A stretch of DNA of 64,000 nucleotides from an uncultured Dehalococcoidia bacterium (GTDB lineage: Bacteria > Chloroflexota > Dehalococcoidia > Lucifugimonadales > UBA1123), in assembly GCA_958296105.1 (NCBI GenBank), contig OY282441.1, forward strand, positions 2,911,001-2,975,000, given 5' to 3'. The notes under the pieces are model-generated. The model had not been told where the DNA came from. It searched no databases and worked only from the letters and a program-made list of their open reading frames with translations. Made by a program: the position numbers and the translations under genes. This document shows, in pieces, positions 35,126-43,585 of the stretch (position 1 is its first letter; each line of letters begins with the position of its first letter).

Positions 35126-36541
35126 TCAGTCCGCGTCCGCGCCGACCACAGCCGGCCTTGCCGTCGCCGTCTGGTAGCGTACCGAGTACTTGCGCTCCTT
35201 GACCGACCAGCTGGCGATCGTCGCGCCCAGCAGAGTCAGACCCGCCAGCCCGAACGGGATGACGTATGTTCCCGTCTGGTCGTACAGCACCCCAGCCACG
35301 AACACGCTGATCGAGCCGCCTATCTGGTGCGCGAACGTGGTGAATCCACCCAGCGTTCCGAGGTTGCGCGTGCCGTATATGTCGGCGGTCAGAGACGACG
35401 TGAGCGGAGGCGTGGCGATCCAAGACATGCCAGCCAGGACCGCGAAGCACCAGATGCCGAACGAGGGCGGGATCGTCACCCCGAACAGGTAGTTCAGCGC
35501 GCCGGGCATGACCAGCATGACGTAGGCGAAGAAGCGGATGAAGTAGATCGTCCCCAGCAGATTCTTGCGGCTGAACCTGTCCGCCAGCAGCCCGACCACC
35601 AGCACGCCCGCCACGTTGAGACCCTGCATCAGCCCGAACGCCAGCGCCGCCACCCCCGGGCTTATGCCCATGTCTATGGCGAACGGCACGTAGTGGGTCG
35701 AGATGATCAGCGTGGTCACGCCGCAGACGAAGTACGCGCCCGACAGCTGCCATATGGGAGGGTGCCTGAACGAGTCCTTCCAGCTTTCGGATTCCAGAGG
35801 AGCCGTCGCCTGCGCCGTCCGCCGCCCCGCTCCCGCGTCGGCTTGAGCCAGCGAGCTTCTCTCGCCGTCCGGAACTTCCCCCATGTCCTCCGGCTTCTCG
35901 CGCACGAAGAAGGCGACCAGAGGCAGCGCGAGAACCAAGACCAGCGCTCCCAGCACCAGCCAAGCGAGTCGCCAGTCTGTCCAGTCGATGAGGAAAGCCG
36001 CGAACGGAGTCAGTATCAGCCCGCCGGCGGACGTTCCCGCCGTGACGATGCTGAGAACTATGCCCCGCCGTCTCTGAAACCACTTGGCGAGGACTGCGTG
36101 GACAGTCACCAGAGACACCCCGCTGGAGGCAGTGGACATCACCAGCCCGTATATGGCTATCAGGAACAGCAGGCTGGCGGACAGAGTGATCTCGAACACC
36201 ACTATGTCGATGTGGAACGCGAAGCCCGCGCCGAAATCGCTGGTGATCGACAGCAGCATCGAGGCCAAGCCGAGCACCAGCAGGCTGATGGATATGACCA
36301 GGCGACCGCCGTATTGGTCGTACAGCCTGCCTAAGAACGGCTGCGACAGGCCGTTTACCATGACCCCAATCGCAATAGCCGCGGATATCTCCGTGCGGCT
36401 CCACCCCAGATCCCCCGTCATGGGAACCACGAACACGCCGAAGCCGTTTCTGGCGCCCATCGAGACGAACAGAGCGAAGAACCCCGCAGCCACGATGAAC
36501 CACCCATAGAAGATCGGCTTGCGGGCTGACCTTAGCGCCAA
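35126..36541 (-). CDS. MFS transporter (oxalate/formate or monocarboxylate-type)
   Basis: A roughly 471-residue major facilitator with about 12 membrane helices. It starts FYGWFIVAAGFFALFVSMG and has the first-loop motif GRLYDQYGGR, VTAGTSAGGLILTPF and LADRFSRKNLLG in the second half. The pattern is closest to the OFA/MCT-like group that exchanges small carboxylates. I chose a TTG start at 36541, preceded by AAGGA; a longer reading to 36634 adds an unlikely charged leader. It may export or import the acids handled by neighbouring CoA enzymes. Confidence 0.85.
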   Translation of the reverse strand: MALRSARKPIFYGWFIVAAGFFALFVSMGARNGFGVFVVPMTGDLGWSRTEISAAIAIGVMVNGLSQPFLGRLYDQYGGRLVISISLLVLGLASMLLSITSDFGAGFAFHIDIVVFEITLSASLLFLIAIYGLVMSTASSGVSLVTVHAVLAKWFQRRRGIVLSIVTAGTSAGGLILTPFAAFLIDWTDWRLAWLVLGALVLVLALPLVAFFVREKPEDMGEVPDGERSSLAQADAGAGRRTAQATAPLESESWKDSFRHPPIWQLSGAYFVCGVTTLIISTHYVPFAIDMGISPGVAALAFGLMQGLNVAGVLVVGLLADRFSRKNLLGTIYFIRFFAYVMLVMPGALNYLFGVTIPPSFGIWCFAVLAGMSWIATPPLTSSLTADIYGTRNLGTLGGFTTFAHQIGGSISVFVAGVLYDQTGTYVIPFGLAGLTLLGATIASWSVKERKYSVRYQTATARPAVVGADAD

Positions 36542-36734
36542 GACGAACGTCCTTTCGTCTTCCCTGCGCGCCGCAGTCGGCGCTAGGCGGGGAGATCGTG
36601 CAGATGTAGCTTGGAGTCTAACACCCACCTTCACAAGGTGACAAGGAATTCACGATTTCGGAAGTCCCCTCTCCCTTGAAGGTAGAAGGCTATGGAGAGC
36701 GTGCCGCCCCATCTTGGTCTGCGTTAGTAAAATC

Positions 36735-36755
36735 CCCTCCCCCTGTGGGGGAGGG
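36735..36755. repeat. GC-rich palindromic element 27 bp after gene A
   Basis: A 9-bp stem CCCTCCCCC / GGGGGAGGG with loop TGT, followed by TTAGGGTGGGGGC, lies 27 bp from the stop of the membrane gene ending at 36782. The same element lies 27, 27 and 21 bp after three other genes of this cluster, so it may act as a shared terminator. Confidence 0.9.
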
Positions 36756-36781
36756 TTAGGGTGGGGGCGGGCGCGTTCCAT

Positions 36782-39085
36782 CTACTGATCGAGCCGTATC
36801 TCCCCCTCCCAAATATGATCGTAACCGCCGTCCACTGGCACGTACTGGCCGGTGCGGATGCGAGCAATATCATACTCAGGAAGAGCCACCGCCGCCATAC
36901 ATCTCCCGTCTAATATCACGCCGCGCCAGTCGAATCTGAAGTCCAGGTTGTCGAAGCCGTACTGTTTGCGATGGTCGGTCAGGTCGTTCACGTCGACCGG
37001 AAACAGGGCGAGAAAGAACGTCGCCTCCACGTCGGCGCGGGCGCACGGCTCCCTGACGTATGTCAGCGTGTTTTCGCTGAGATATACGTCGAAGTCCGAG
37101 CGAATTACGGGTTCGTTGGATGCAGCCGACTCGTAGGCGGATAGGAGCGCCTTATCGAGAACGAACTCCCCCTCCCAGATATGATCGTAACCGCCGTCCA
37201 CTGGCCCGTACTGGCCCGTGCGGATGCGGATGATATCATACTCGGGGAGAGCCGCCGTCACTATACATCTCCCGCCTAATATCACGCCGCGCCAGTCGAA
37301 TCTGAAGTCCAGGTTGTCGAAGCCGTGCTGTTTGCGTTGGTCGGGCAGGTCGTTCACGTCGACCGGAAACAGAGCGAGGAAGAACGTCGCCTCCGTGTAG
37401 GCCGGAGCGCACGGCTCCTTGACGTAGGTCAGCGTGTTTTCGTGGAGATACACGTCGAAGTCGGCGCGGATTATGGGTTCGCCGGATACGATCGCCTCGT
37501 AGTCGGATACGAGCGTCTCGTACACCGGCTCTATGGCCTCTTTGGCGTTCACAATCAGAGAGATATTGATCTCTCCGTCAGCAATGACACGCTCGACTCG
37601 AGTTTGCTCTCCCAGCATCTCGAACACCTCCAGTACTGATCCCCCTACGTGAGTCCGTTCTCCTCCGTGAACCACGAAGATTCTATCTGGGGCATTGGGG
37701 AGCGAGAGGACCAAACGGACCATCTCACGGAGACACTCCTCGAAGGTGATCCAACATGCTTTTCCATAGTGGTATCCGCTCGGTTTTTCATCTTGATAGA
37801 ATTTCATAGAATGGGTTGTATAACCGGTTGCGAAGACCACGTCCCCTTCTTCCACGTTCTCTTCCAGAAAGGCGAGAACGGCCTTGGCGTTATGGTCTGT
37901 CTCATATGGACTGTCTCGCCACATGTCGCCCACTCCGGCAAGCGCTATTGCGCCGGCGGCCGCGACGACCAGCGCCGGCGCCAGCCACGCCCGACGCAGC
38001 AGCGCGCCAAGACTGTCAGCCATCCAATGGATGGCGACGCCGGCGGCAAGAAATATGACCGGCCCCAGATAGATGTTTTGGCGAATCCCGCCAAGCGGAT
38101 AGAGGGCCAGCGCGGAGGCGAAAATGGCGATGCCAACGGCAAACAGAGCCAGGATTGCAATGGCATCGAGTCGCCGCCTCTTCAGGGATGCCGCCAGCAT
38201 AAGGGCGAATATCCCAGCCACCAGCATGTATATCGGTATAGCGGCGTCTTGCGGCAGGTGATAGTTCAGGATGGACCGAGTGCGCGAAGCCGCGAATCCA
38301 AGAACGCCGGCTGTATCATATGCCCCTTGATAATAGTAGCCTTCATAGCCGCCCACCCCAAACTGATAGGGCAAAGTGACCAAGTAGCTTATGGCGCACC
38401 CCGCCAAGAAGCACGCTGCGGGCAAGAGTAGGGCGATGCGCGACTCGATCCAGCTGCGAATCGAATTCCCTTTCGGCGCCGACAACGTCGGGGAGGATAG
38501 AATCACAGCCGCGCCCATGACGGCGACGCCAAACAAGACCAAGCCGTACTGGATCAGCGGCGCAAGGAACAGGGACGCGCAGAGCAGGGCTTTCCGCCCG
38601 TCCCGCAGGTACCACAGAAGCCCCGCCGTCATCAGCGTGGCGAGCAGCGCGTCGATGGAGTATTCCCGCGCGTCCTGAGCGTGATATATCGCGGCGGTGG
38701 AGAGAGTCGCCATCAGCGCCGCCAAGAACGCGGCCCCCCGAGCGACCCCTAGGCGCGGCAGCAGGAAGAGCATCACGGCGACGGTCAGGACGCTTGCCGT
38801 CGCCGGCAGAACGCGGACGCTGAAGGCGGATACATCCACTTTCTGAACCGCCCACAGCGCAAGGGGGTACAGGATCGGAGAGGTGTTGCTGTGGCGGGTG
38901 TTGGTGACTACCTCCGAGAGGGATCCCCTCGAATTATTGGCGACAACCGCTTCGTCATACCATATGGAATTCCCCGGCAGGTCATAGAAGCGCAGCCCCG
39001 CCGCCACTACGAGCAGGCACACGAACGCCGCAAGGATCAGCCGCTCCGAAGAGACGAACGCGGGCATGGCGAGCTTAGGCTTCAT
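36782..39085 (-). CDS. GT-C-type membrane glycosyltransferase-like protein with two C-terminal modules (gene A)
   Basis: A 767-residue membrane protein. The N-terminal half resembles GT39/ArnT-like transferases: FYDLPGNSIWYDEAVVANNS with the acidic pair in the first outer loop, HAQDAREYSIDALLA, and about 10 helices. A soluble region follows (about 400-540), then two copies of a module of about 100 residues (DVYL-ENTLTYV-EPC, FPVDVNDL, RKQ-GFDNLDF, LPEYDI-RIRTGQ, DHIWEGE). It probably transfers a lipid-linked sugar on the outer face of the membrane. Start at 39085 is chosen because MKPKLAMPA matches the N-terminus of gene D. A close paralogue is at 46320-48884. Confidence 0.8.
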   Translation of the reverse strand: MKPKLAMPAFVSSERLILAAFVCLLVVAAGLRFYDLPGNSIWYDEAVVANNSRGSLSEVVTNTRHSNTSPILYPLALWAVQKVDVSAFSVRVLPATASVLTVAVMLFLLPRLGVARGAAFLAALMATLSTAAIYHAQDAREYSIDALLATLMTAGLLWYLRDGRKALLCASLFLAPLIQYGLVLFGVAVMGAAVILSSPTLSAPKGNSIRSWIESRIALLLPAACFLAGCAISYLVTLPYQFGVGGYEGYYYQGAYDTAGVLGFAASRTRSILNYHLPQDAAIPIYMLVAGIFALMLAASLKRRRLDAIAILALFAVGIAIFASALALYPLGGIRQNIYLGPVIFLAAGVAIHWMADSLGALLRRAWLAPALVVAAAGAIALAGVGDMWRDSPYETDHNAKAVLAFLEENVEEGDVVFATGYTTHSMKFYQDEKPSGYHYGKACWITFEECLREMVRLVLSLPNAPDRIFVVHGGERTHVGGSVLEVFEMLGEQTRVERVIADGEINISLIVNAKEAIEPVYETLVSDYEAIVSGEPIIRADFDVYLHENTLTYVKEPCAPAYTEATFFLALFPVDVNDLPDQRKQHGFDNLDFRFDWRGVILGGRCIVTAALPEYDIIRIRTGQYGPVDGGYDHIWEGEFVLDKALLSAYESAASNEPVIRSDFDVYLSENTLTYVREPCARADVEATFFLALFPVDVNDLTDHRKQYGFDNLDFRFDWRGVILDGRCMAAVALPEYDIARIRTGQYVPVDGGYDHIWEGEIRLDQ

Positions 39086-39189
39086 CAGAATATGACGACT
39101 CGCCAGTCTCCAAGCCATCCCCTTTCGTTGCCGTGCAGAGCTTGTTGCATTCTACATAAAGAGAATCGTTCTGCGCAGTTTCGCGGAGT

Positions 39190-39345
39190 CATCCCCACCT
39201 CCTCGCAGGTGGAAGGCCATGGTAAACCCCCCACCCCCTCACAGGTAGAAGGCCATGGTAAAATCCCCTCCCATCGCAGGTAGAAGGCTATTCTTGCCTT
39301 TTCCCCTCCCCCTCTGGGGGAGGGCTAGGGTGGGGGCGTTCCAAC
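39190..39345. repeat. Array of related GC-rich repeats
   Basis: Three degenerate units of the form CGCAGGTAGAAGGC-ATGGTAAAATCCCC are followed by the palindrome at 39304-39324 (9-bp stem CCCTCCCCC / GGGGGAGGG) and GGCTAGGGTGGGGGC. Together with the repeats at 41.0-41.3, 43.5 and 46.0-46.3 kb this defines one dispersed family. No gene is seen in 39119-39399. Confidence 0.85.
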
Positions 39346-39399
39346 AGTTTCGGAGCGCCTCCCCCTCCCGCCGAACATCCCGCCGCGCCCCGTTAGACC

Positions 39400-39427
39400 T
39401 TGACAATCCCCCTCGCGTGAACATAAT
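39400..39427 (+). promoter_or_regulatory. Promoter of gene B
   Basis: TTGACA (39400-39405) and CATAAT (39422-39427) are separated by 16 bp, about 65 nt upstream of the ATG at 39493. It is the only good promoter pair in this intergenic stretch. Confidence 0.6.
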
Positions 39428-39492
39428 GAGGACAATCCGCGCCGTTGAACGGGGCAGGATGTTGTAGACGAGAGCGATGGAACAGCGCAGAT

Positions 39493-40854
39493 ATGAACAC
39501 TATCCCCCCAATAGGTCTTTACAGCAAGGTTTCCGTCCTTGCCTACCTCTGCCTGTGTCTGAACGTATTACTCTTTAGCTCCCTCATCGCCGCCGCCCCG
39601 GATACGTTCCGCGCGCTGAACCGCGAAGACCACTTGGTGGAGTATATCACCGTGGTCTGGGTTCTCCTGTCGGGCTTCCTGCTGTTCGTCACCGCTTGGA
39701 TGGAGCCGAGCCTCTTCCGTCGCTGCGCCTATATTCTCGGCGGCATGGCGATGGTGTTTTTCGCCGGCGAAGAGATCAGTTGGGGGCAGCGCATCTTCGG
39801 GTTCGCCACGCCCGATTTCCTGATGCCCTTGAATCAGCAGGGAGAGTTCACTGCCCACAACATCGCCAATGGAACGTTTGACATTATCCACTTGAACAGC
39901 GCGCTGATCCTGTGCATGGCAACCAGCGCGGCTCTCTTTTGCCGTAAAGACAGGCTCTTCGGGATTCCGCTGCCGTCTATCCCGCTGATGCTGGGCTTTC
40001 TGATAATGATTTCCTACGATTCAGGAACGGGCATCAGAGATGAATCAATAACGAACTTCAGAGAATACATAATGGGCGTAAGAAGATCCTTCGGATTCAT
40101 TCTGGTCGAGGAGAAGGGGCTGCTTCTCCTCTTTCTCATCTACTCCCTGTTTTCCGGGAAAGCCAAACTGATCATCGCTTCCGCCGCGACCTTGTCGCTC
40201 GTTTTTGCTCTCTCGTACGTGAACTATCACAGCGGCGTCGATCGCGGAAGCCTGTTCGAGGCGCGCGAGTATCTGCTCGGCATCTGCTGCCTTTTCTACT
40301 CTCTGGAGCTATTGCTCGCTCAGCGACGGCTGGCGGCAATCTCGCCTCGCGTATTTCGGCTGGCTGCGCCCAAGCTCGCCATCCCTCTCGGACGGCTGGC
40401 GGCAATCTCACCGTCGCCATTCAGCGGCATGAACCTGCCCGGCGGACGCATTCCATTCTGGCTGACCACCTGCTCCCTGGTAATCGCAGGCAGCATCGGG
40501 TTGATGTTCTTCGAGCATTACACGCGCCAGTCAGAGGAGATGACGGCCTACGATTATCTGATGGATCTGGTCGGAGACAGCCAGCCGTCAATCCGCTCGG
40601 ACTTCGACGTATATCTCATCGAAAACACGCTGGTATACGTCAAGGAGCCGTGCGCCCGCGCCGACACGGAGGCGATGTTCTTTCTCGCCCTGTTTCCGGT
40701 CGACGTGAACGACCTGACCAACCATCGCAAGCAGTACGGATTCGACAATCTCGACTTCAGATTCTACGAGGACGGTGTGAGATCCGACGGGAGATGTATG
40801 ACTGCGGAGGCTCTTCCCTATTATGACATCATTATGACATCGCCCGCGTCATGA
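39493..40854 (+). CDS. Polytopic membrane protein with frameshifted C-terminal module (gene B)
   Basis: A protein of 453 residues as it stands. About nine hydrophobic helices surround a conserved-looking GEEISWGQRIFGFATPDF loop (a family I recognise only as hypothetical membrane proteins). A C-terminal module like those of the neighbouring genes begins at SIRSDFDVYLIENTLVYVKEPC. An 11-bp tandem duplication (ATTATGACATC twice, 40820-40841) shifts the frame, so the protein ends early in SPAS. Deleting one copy restores the expected YDIARVMTGQFVRVDGGYDHIW ending (read in parts) to a TAG at 40925. The start at 39493 is chosen from the promoter position and the hydrophobic N-terminus. Confidence 0.75.
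   Translation: MNTIPPIGLYSKVSVLAYLCLCLNVLLFSSLIAAAPDTFRALNREDHLVEYITVVWVLLSGFLLFVTAWMEPSLFRRCAYILGGMAMVFFAGEEISWGQRIFGFATPDFLMPLNQQGEFTAHNIANGTFDIIHLNSALILCMATSAALFCRKDRLFGIPLPSIPLMLGFLIMISYDSGTGIRDESITNFREYIMGVRRSFGFILVEEKGLLLLFLIYSLFSGKAKLIIASAATLSLVFALSYVNYHSGVDRGSLFEAREYLLGICCLFYSLELLLAQRRLAAISPRVFRLAAPKLAIPLGRLAAISPSPFSGMNLPGGRIPFWLTTCSLVIAGSIGLMFFEHYTRQSEEMTAYDYLMDLVGDSQPSIRSDFDVYLIENTLVYVKEPCARADTEAMFFLALFPVDVNDLTNHRKQYGFDNLDFRFYEDGVRSDGRCMTAEALPYYDIIMTSPAS
40820..40841 (+). other. 11-bp tandem duplication causing a frameshift
   Basis: ATTATGACATC occurs twice back to back inside gene B. The duplication adds 11 bp, moves the frame, and removes the last 20 or so residues of the shared module. 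The rest of the module remains readable to 40925 in the other frame, so the event is recent or reversible. Confidence 0.9.
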
Positions 40855-40989
40855 CCGGCCAGTTCGTGCGTGTGGACGGCGGTTACGATCATATCTGGGA
40901 GGGGGAGATTCAACTTGCCGAGTAGGGGTGAGGATGATTCCTGCCCACAGCCATCGGATCCCCTCTCGCCCCCATCCCAACCTTCTCTC

Positions 40990-41292
40990 TTCGAGGGAAG
41001 GGATATGCCCCCTAACCAAGCGCGAACATAAATCCCCCTCTCCCTCGAAGAGAGAAGACTACAGTAAAATCCCCTCTCCCTCGAAGAGAGAAGACTACAG
41101 TAAAATCCCCTCTCCCTCAGAGAGAGAAGACTACAGTAAAATCCCCTCCCCCTCTGGGGGAGGGCTAGGGTGGGGGCGTTCCAATAGTTTCAGAGTGCAT
41201 CCCCTCCCTCACAGGTAGAAGGCTACAGTAAAATCCCCTCTCCCTCGCTGGTAGAAGGCTACAGTAAAATCCCCTCCCCCTCTGGGGGAGGG
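40990..41292. repeat. Array of 36-bp units and palindromes between genes B and C
   Basis: Units of 36 bp (about 41027-41137, containing CTCTCCCTCGAAGAGAGAAG and CTACAGTAAAAT) are followed by palindromes at 41144-41164 and 41272-41292 with 9-bp stems CCCTCCCCC / GGGGGAGGG, and two diverged units between them. The last palindrome ends 21 bp from the stop of gene C. No coding sequence is evident in 40926-41312. Confidence 0.9.
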
Positions 41293-41312
41293 TTAGGGTG
41301 GGGGCATTCCAC

Positions 41313-43445
41313 CTACCGCTCGAGCCGAATCTCCCCCTCCCAAGTATGATCGAAACCGCCGTCCACACGTACGAACTGGCCGGTGCTGATTTCGGCGATG
41401 TCGTATTCCGGAAGAGGTACTTTCACGATACATCTCCCGTCGACTATCACGCCGCCGCCGCGCCTGCCAAGGCTGCCAAATGTAAAGTCCAGGTTGTCGA
41501 AGCCGTGCTGTTTGCGATGGTCCGGAAGGTCGTTCACATCCACCGGGTACAGGTGCAGAAAGAACTTCGCCACCGTGTCGGCCGGGGCGCACGGCTCCTT
41601 GACGTAGGTCAGCGCGTTTTCGCTGAGATACACGTCGAAGGTGGAGCGGATCGCCGGCTCGCTGTCTCTGATCAGTCCTGCCATGTAAACGCCCACCGGC
41701 TCCGTTCCACCGGCTATCCGCAAGTCGTGTCCGGCGAAGCTCGCCACCACCCAGTCATGGTCGAAGGAGTCGAAGGGCATCCACAGGCCGGGTCCGACCT
41801 TCACGGCGTACTGCCCTCGTCCGAGAGCTTTGGCTTCGCTGGAGGCCGCAGGGTGAACTGTAAAGTTGACGCCGCGCTCCGTCAGGTATCCGGGCGGCGG
41901 CTGGCGATCGTGGGCGATTCCGCGCTGGTGGTTGGGTGTTGTGACAGGATTGCGCGCCACCGTCGCATCGGTCAAGCCGAAGATGTCGATGACTTTCAGA
42001 TCCGGAAGATAATAGAACCTGCCGAGACCTCCGCCTGCCATCAGCGCGTCATCGGGAATCACTCCCCGCTCCATATTCTCGTAGGGCTGCCACCAGCGCA
42101 TCTGCTCGTTGGCGAACTCGCGGTGTTCCGCGAATGGTGAAGCGACATCCTGCCCAACAGACTGACGGCGCAGGTCGTTGGAGATGGCGGTCAGCACAGG
42201 CATCCCCGGCGCAGCCAGCAGCCAGCCTGCATTGCCCTCGTCGAGTTCTATGTGAAGTCTCAGGATGCGCACGTCGACCTTGGCGCCCTCGAAGAATAGC
42301 GCTGCCTGTATGGCGCCGCAGTAGAAGATGACGGGGATGAACAGGATGAGCGCGCAAGCCCTCGCTCCCGGCAGCCGGAGTCGGTGGGAGTGGGGTATGC
42401 GCCTCCAGTCGAAGGCGGCGATCCGCGAGCCGATGCACACGATCCCCTCGGCTGCCGGCAGCGCCAGCAGCGGCCAGTAGAAGTCCAGCGGGCGATATTC
42501 GAAATGGTCGCCGCCAATCCGCATCACGTATGCCATGTGGACGGCGATCAGCAGCAGGACCAGAGCATAGATCCCGTCGCGGGTCTCCCGCCACCGATGC
42601 CGCAGAGCGGCCCAGGCTAGGGGAATCAGCAGGTACAGCCCCGTCTCCAGCGCCGCCGTCCACAGGTAGCGGAAGCCCGACTCGTACCACGGGCGGACGT
42701 GCTTGGCGTAGTAGGTGTTGGGCAGCCACTCGCCATAGTAGGCGTAGCGAAACAGGAAGTGGGCAGTCACCACGATGACGAAGGGCGCCGCCAGATACGT
42801 CAGCTCGCGCCAGCTCACCGTCATCCGCTTGGCGTCTGCCATCCGCTGGACGGCGAGCCAGCCGAAGCAGCACACCGCAATCAGCGGCCCTTCCGGTCGA
42901 GTCAGGGCGGCCCCGATCAGGCTCGCTGACGCCGCCAGCAGGCCCGCTCGCCCGTCTCGGTATAGGCTCAGGCAGACGACTGCCAGCACGATGAAGAACG
43001 TGAGCTGCCGCGTTTCCAGCCCGCCGCCCGATGTCCACACCGCGAAGGTCGCGCTGCTGCACACCAGCCCCAGCGCCATCCAGCCGACCAGTCCCCGGTT
43101 TCGCAGCGAGGGCAGGCGATATATCCACCATGCCAGCGCGCCGACCGTTCCCGCCGTGAATGCCACCGACAGCCACGGCGCCGCGTCCTCCGGAGGCACG
43201 CCCAGCGCCCGCCAGACGGCTGCCAGCTCCAGCACCCACAGGAAGTTGGAGTAACCTTCCACCCGCTCGCCGGGGTTGAAGACCAAGCCGTGACCTTCCA
43301 GCAGGTTGCGCGCGTAGCGGAAGCTGATGAAGGCGTCATCCGTCAGGAACCACGACACCGAGGCCATCCATCCCAGCAGAGCCAGCCATGGCAGGCATAT
43401 CAGAATGATACCGAGAGACCGCTCCCTAGACATCATCAGTTTCAT
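41313..43445 (-). CDS. Arabinofuranosyl/mannosyl-transferase-like membrane protein with one module (gene C)
   Basis: A 710-residue protein. The N-terminal part reads WFLTDDAFISFRYARNLLEGHGLVFNPGERVEGYSNFLW (in parts), the hallmark of the AftB-like/GT87-related membrane transferases, with the acidic DD pair in the first outer loop and about 10 helices. A soluble region follows, including TDATVARNPVTTPNH, then one copy of the shared C-terminal module (about 41316-41665), which has a small Gly-rich insertion. Start at 43445 (MKLMMSRERS) is chosen because a further upstream TTG adds a non-hydrophobic leader. Confidence 0.8.
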   Translation of the reverse strand: MKLMMSRERSLGIILICLPWLALLGWMASVSWFLTDDAFISFRYARNLLEGHGLVFNPGERVEGYSNFLWVLELAAVWRALGVPPEDAAPWLSVAFTAGTVGALAWWIYRLPSLRNRGLVGWMALGLVCSSATFAVWTSGGGLETRQLTFFIVLAVVCLSLYRDGRAGLLAASASLIGAALTRPEGPLIAVCCFGWLAVQRMADAKRMTVSWRELTYLAAPFVIVVTAHFLFRYAYYGEWLPNTYYAKHVRPWYESGFRYLWTAALETGLYLLIPLAWAALRHRWRETRDGIYALVLLLIAVHMAYVMRIGGDHFEYRPLDFYWPLLALPAAEGIVCIGSRIAAFDWRRIPHSHRLRLPGARACALILFIPVIFYCGAIQAALFFEGAKVDVRILRLHIELDEGNAGWLLAAPGMPVLTAISNDLRRQSVGQDVASPFAEHREFANEQMRWWQPYENMERGVIPDDALMAGGGLGRFYYLPDLKVIDIFGLTDATVARNPVTTPNHQRGIAHDRQPPPGYLTERGVNFTVHPAASSEAKALGRGQYAVKVGPGLWMPFDSFDHDWVVASFAGHDLRIAGGTEPVGVYMAGLIRDSEPAIRSTFDVYLSENALTYVKEPCAPADTVAKFFLHLYPVDVNDLPDHRKQHGFDNLDFTFGSLGRRGGGVIVDGRCIVKVPLPEYDIAEISTGQFVRVDGGFDHTWEGEIRLER

Positions 43446-43495
43446 CAGCGCCCCTGGTTCACCGCTCATCGAGCCGTATCTCCCTTTACAAGCCA

Positions 43496-43559
43496 TCCCC
43501 TCCCCCTCGCAGGTAGAAGGCAAGGCTACAGTAAAATCCCCTCCCCCTCTGGGGGAGGG
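43496..43559. repeat. Repeat unit plus palindrome after gene D
   Basis: One CGCAGGTAGAAGGC-type unit followed by CTACAGTAAAATCCCC and the palindrome at 43539-43559, which ends 27 bp from the stop of gene D. It belongs to the same family as the elements after genes A, C and E. Confidence 0.88.
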
Positions 43560-43585
43560 CTAGGGTGGGGGCAGGCGCGTTCCAT

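Noticed and set aside
40990..41292. Possible CRISPR array (36-bp units in tandem)
   Set aside because: Units are contiguous with no variable spacers between conserved repeats, they contain internal palindromes of a dispersed family, and no cas genes are near.
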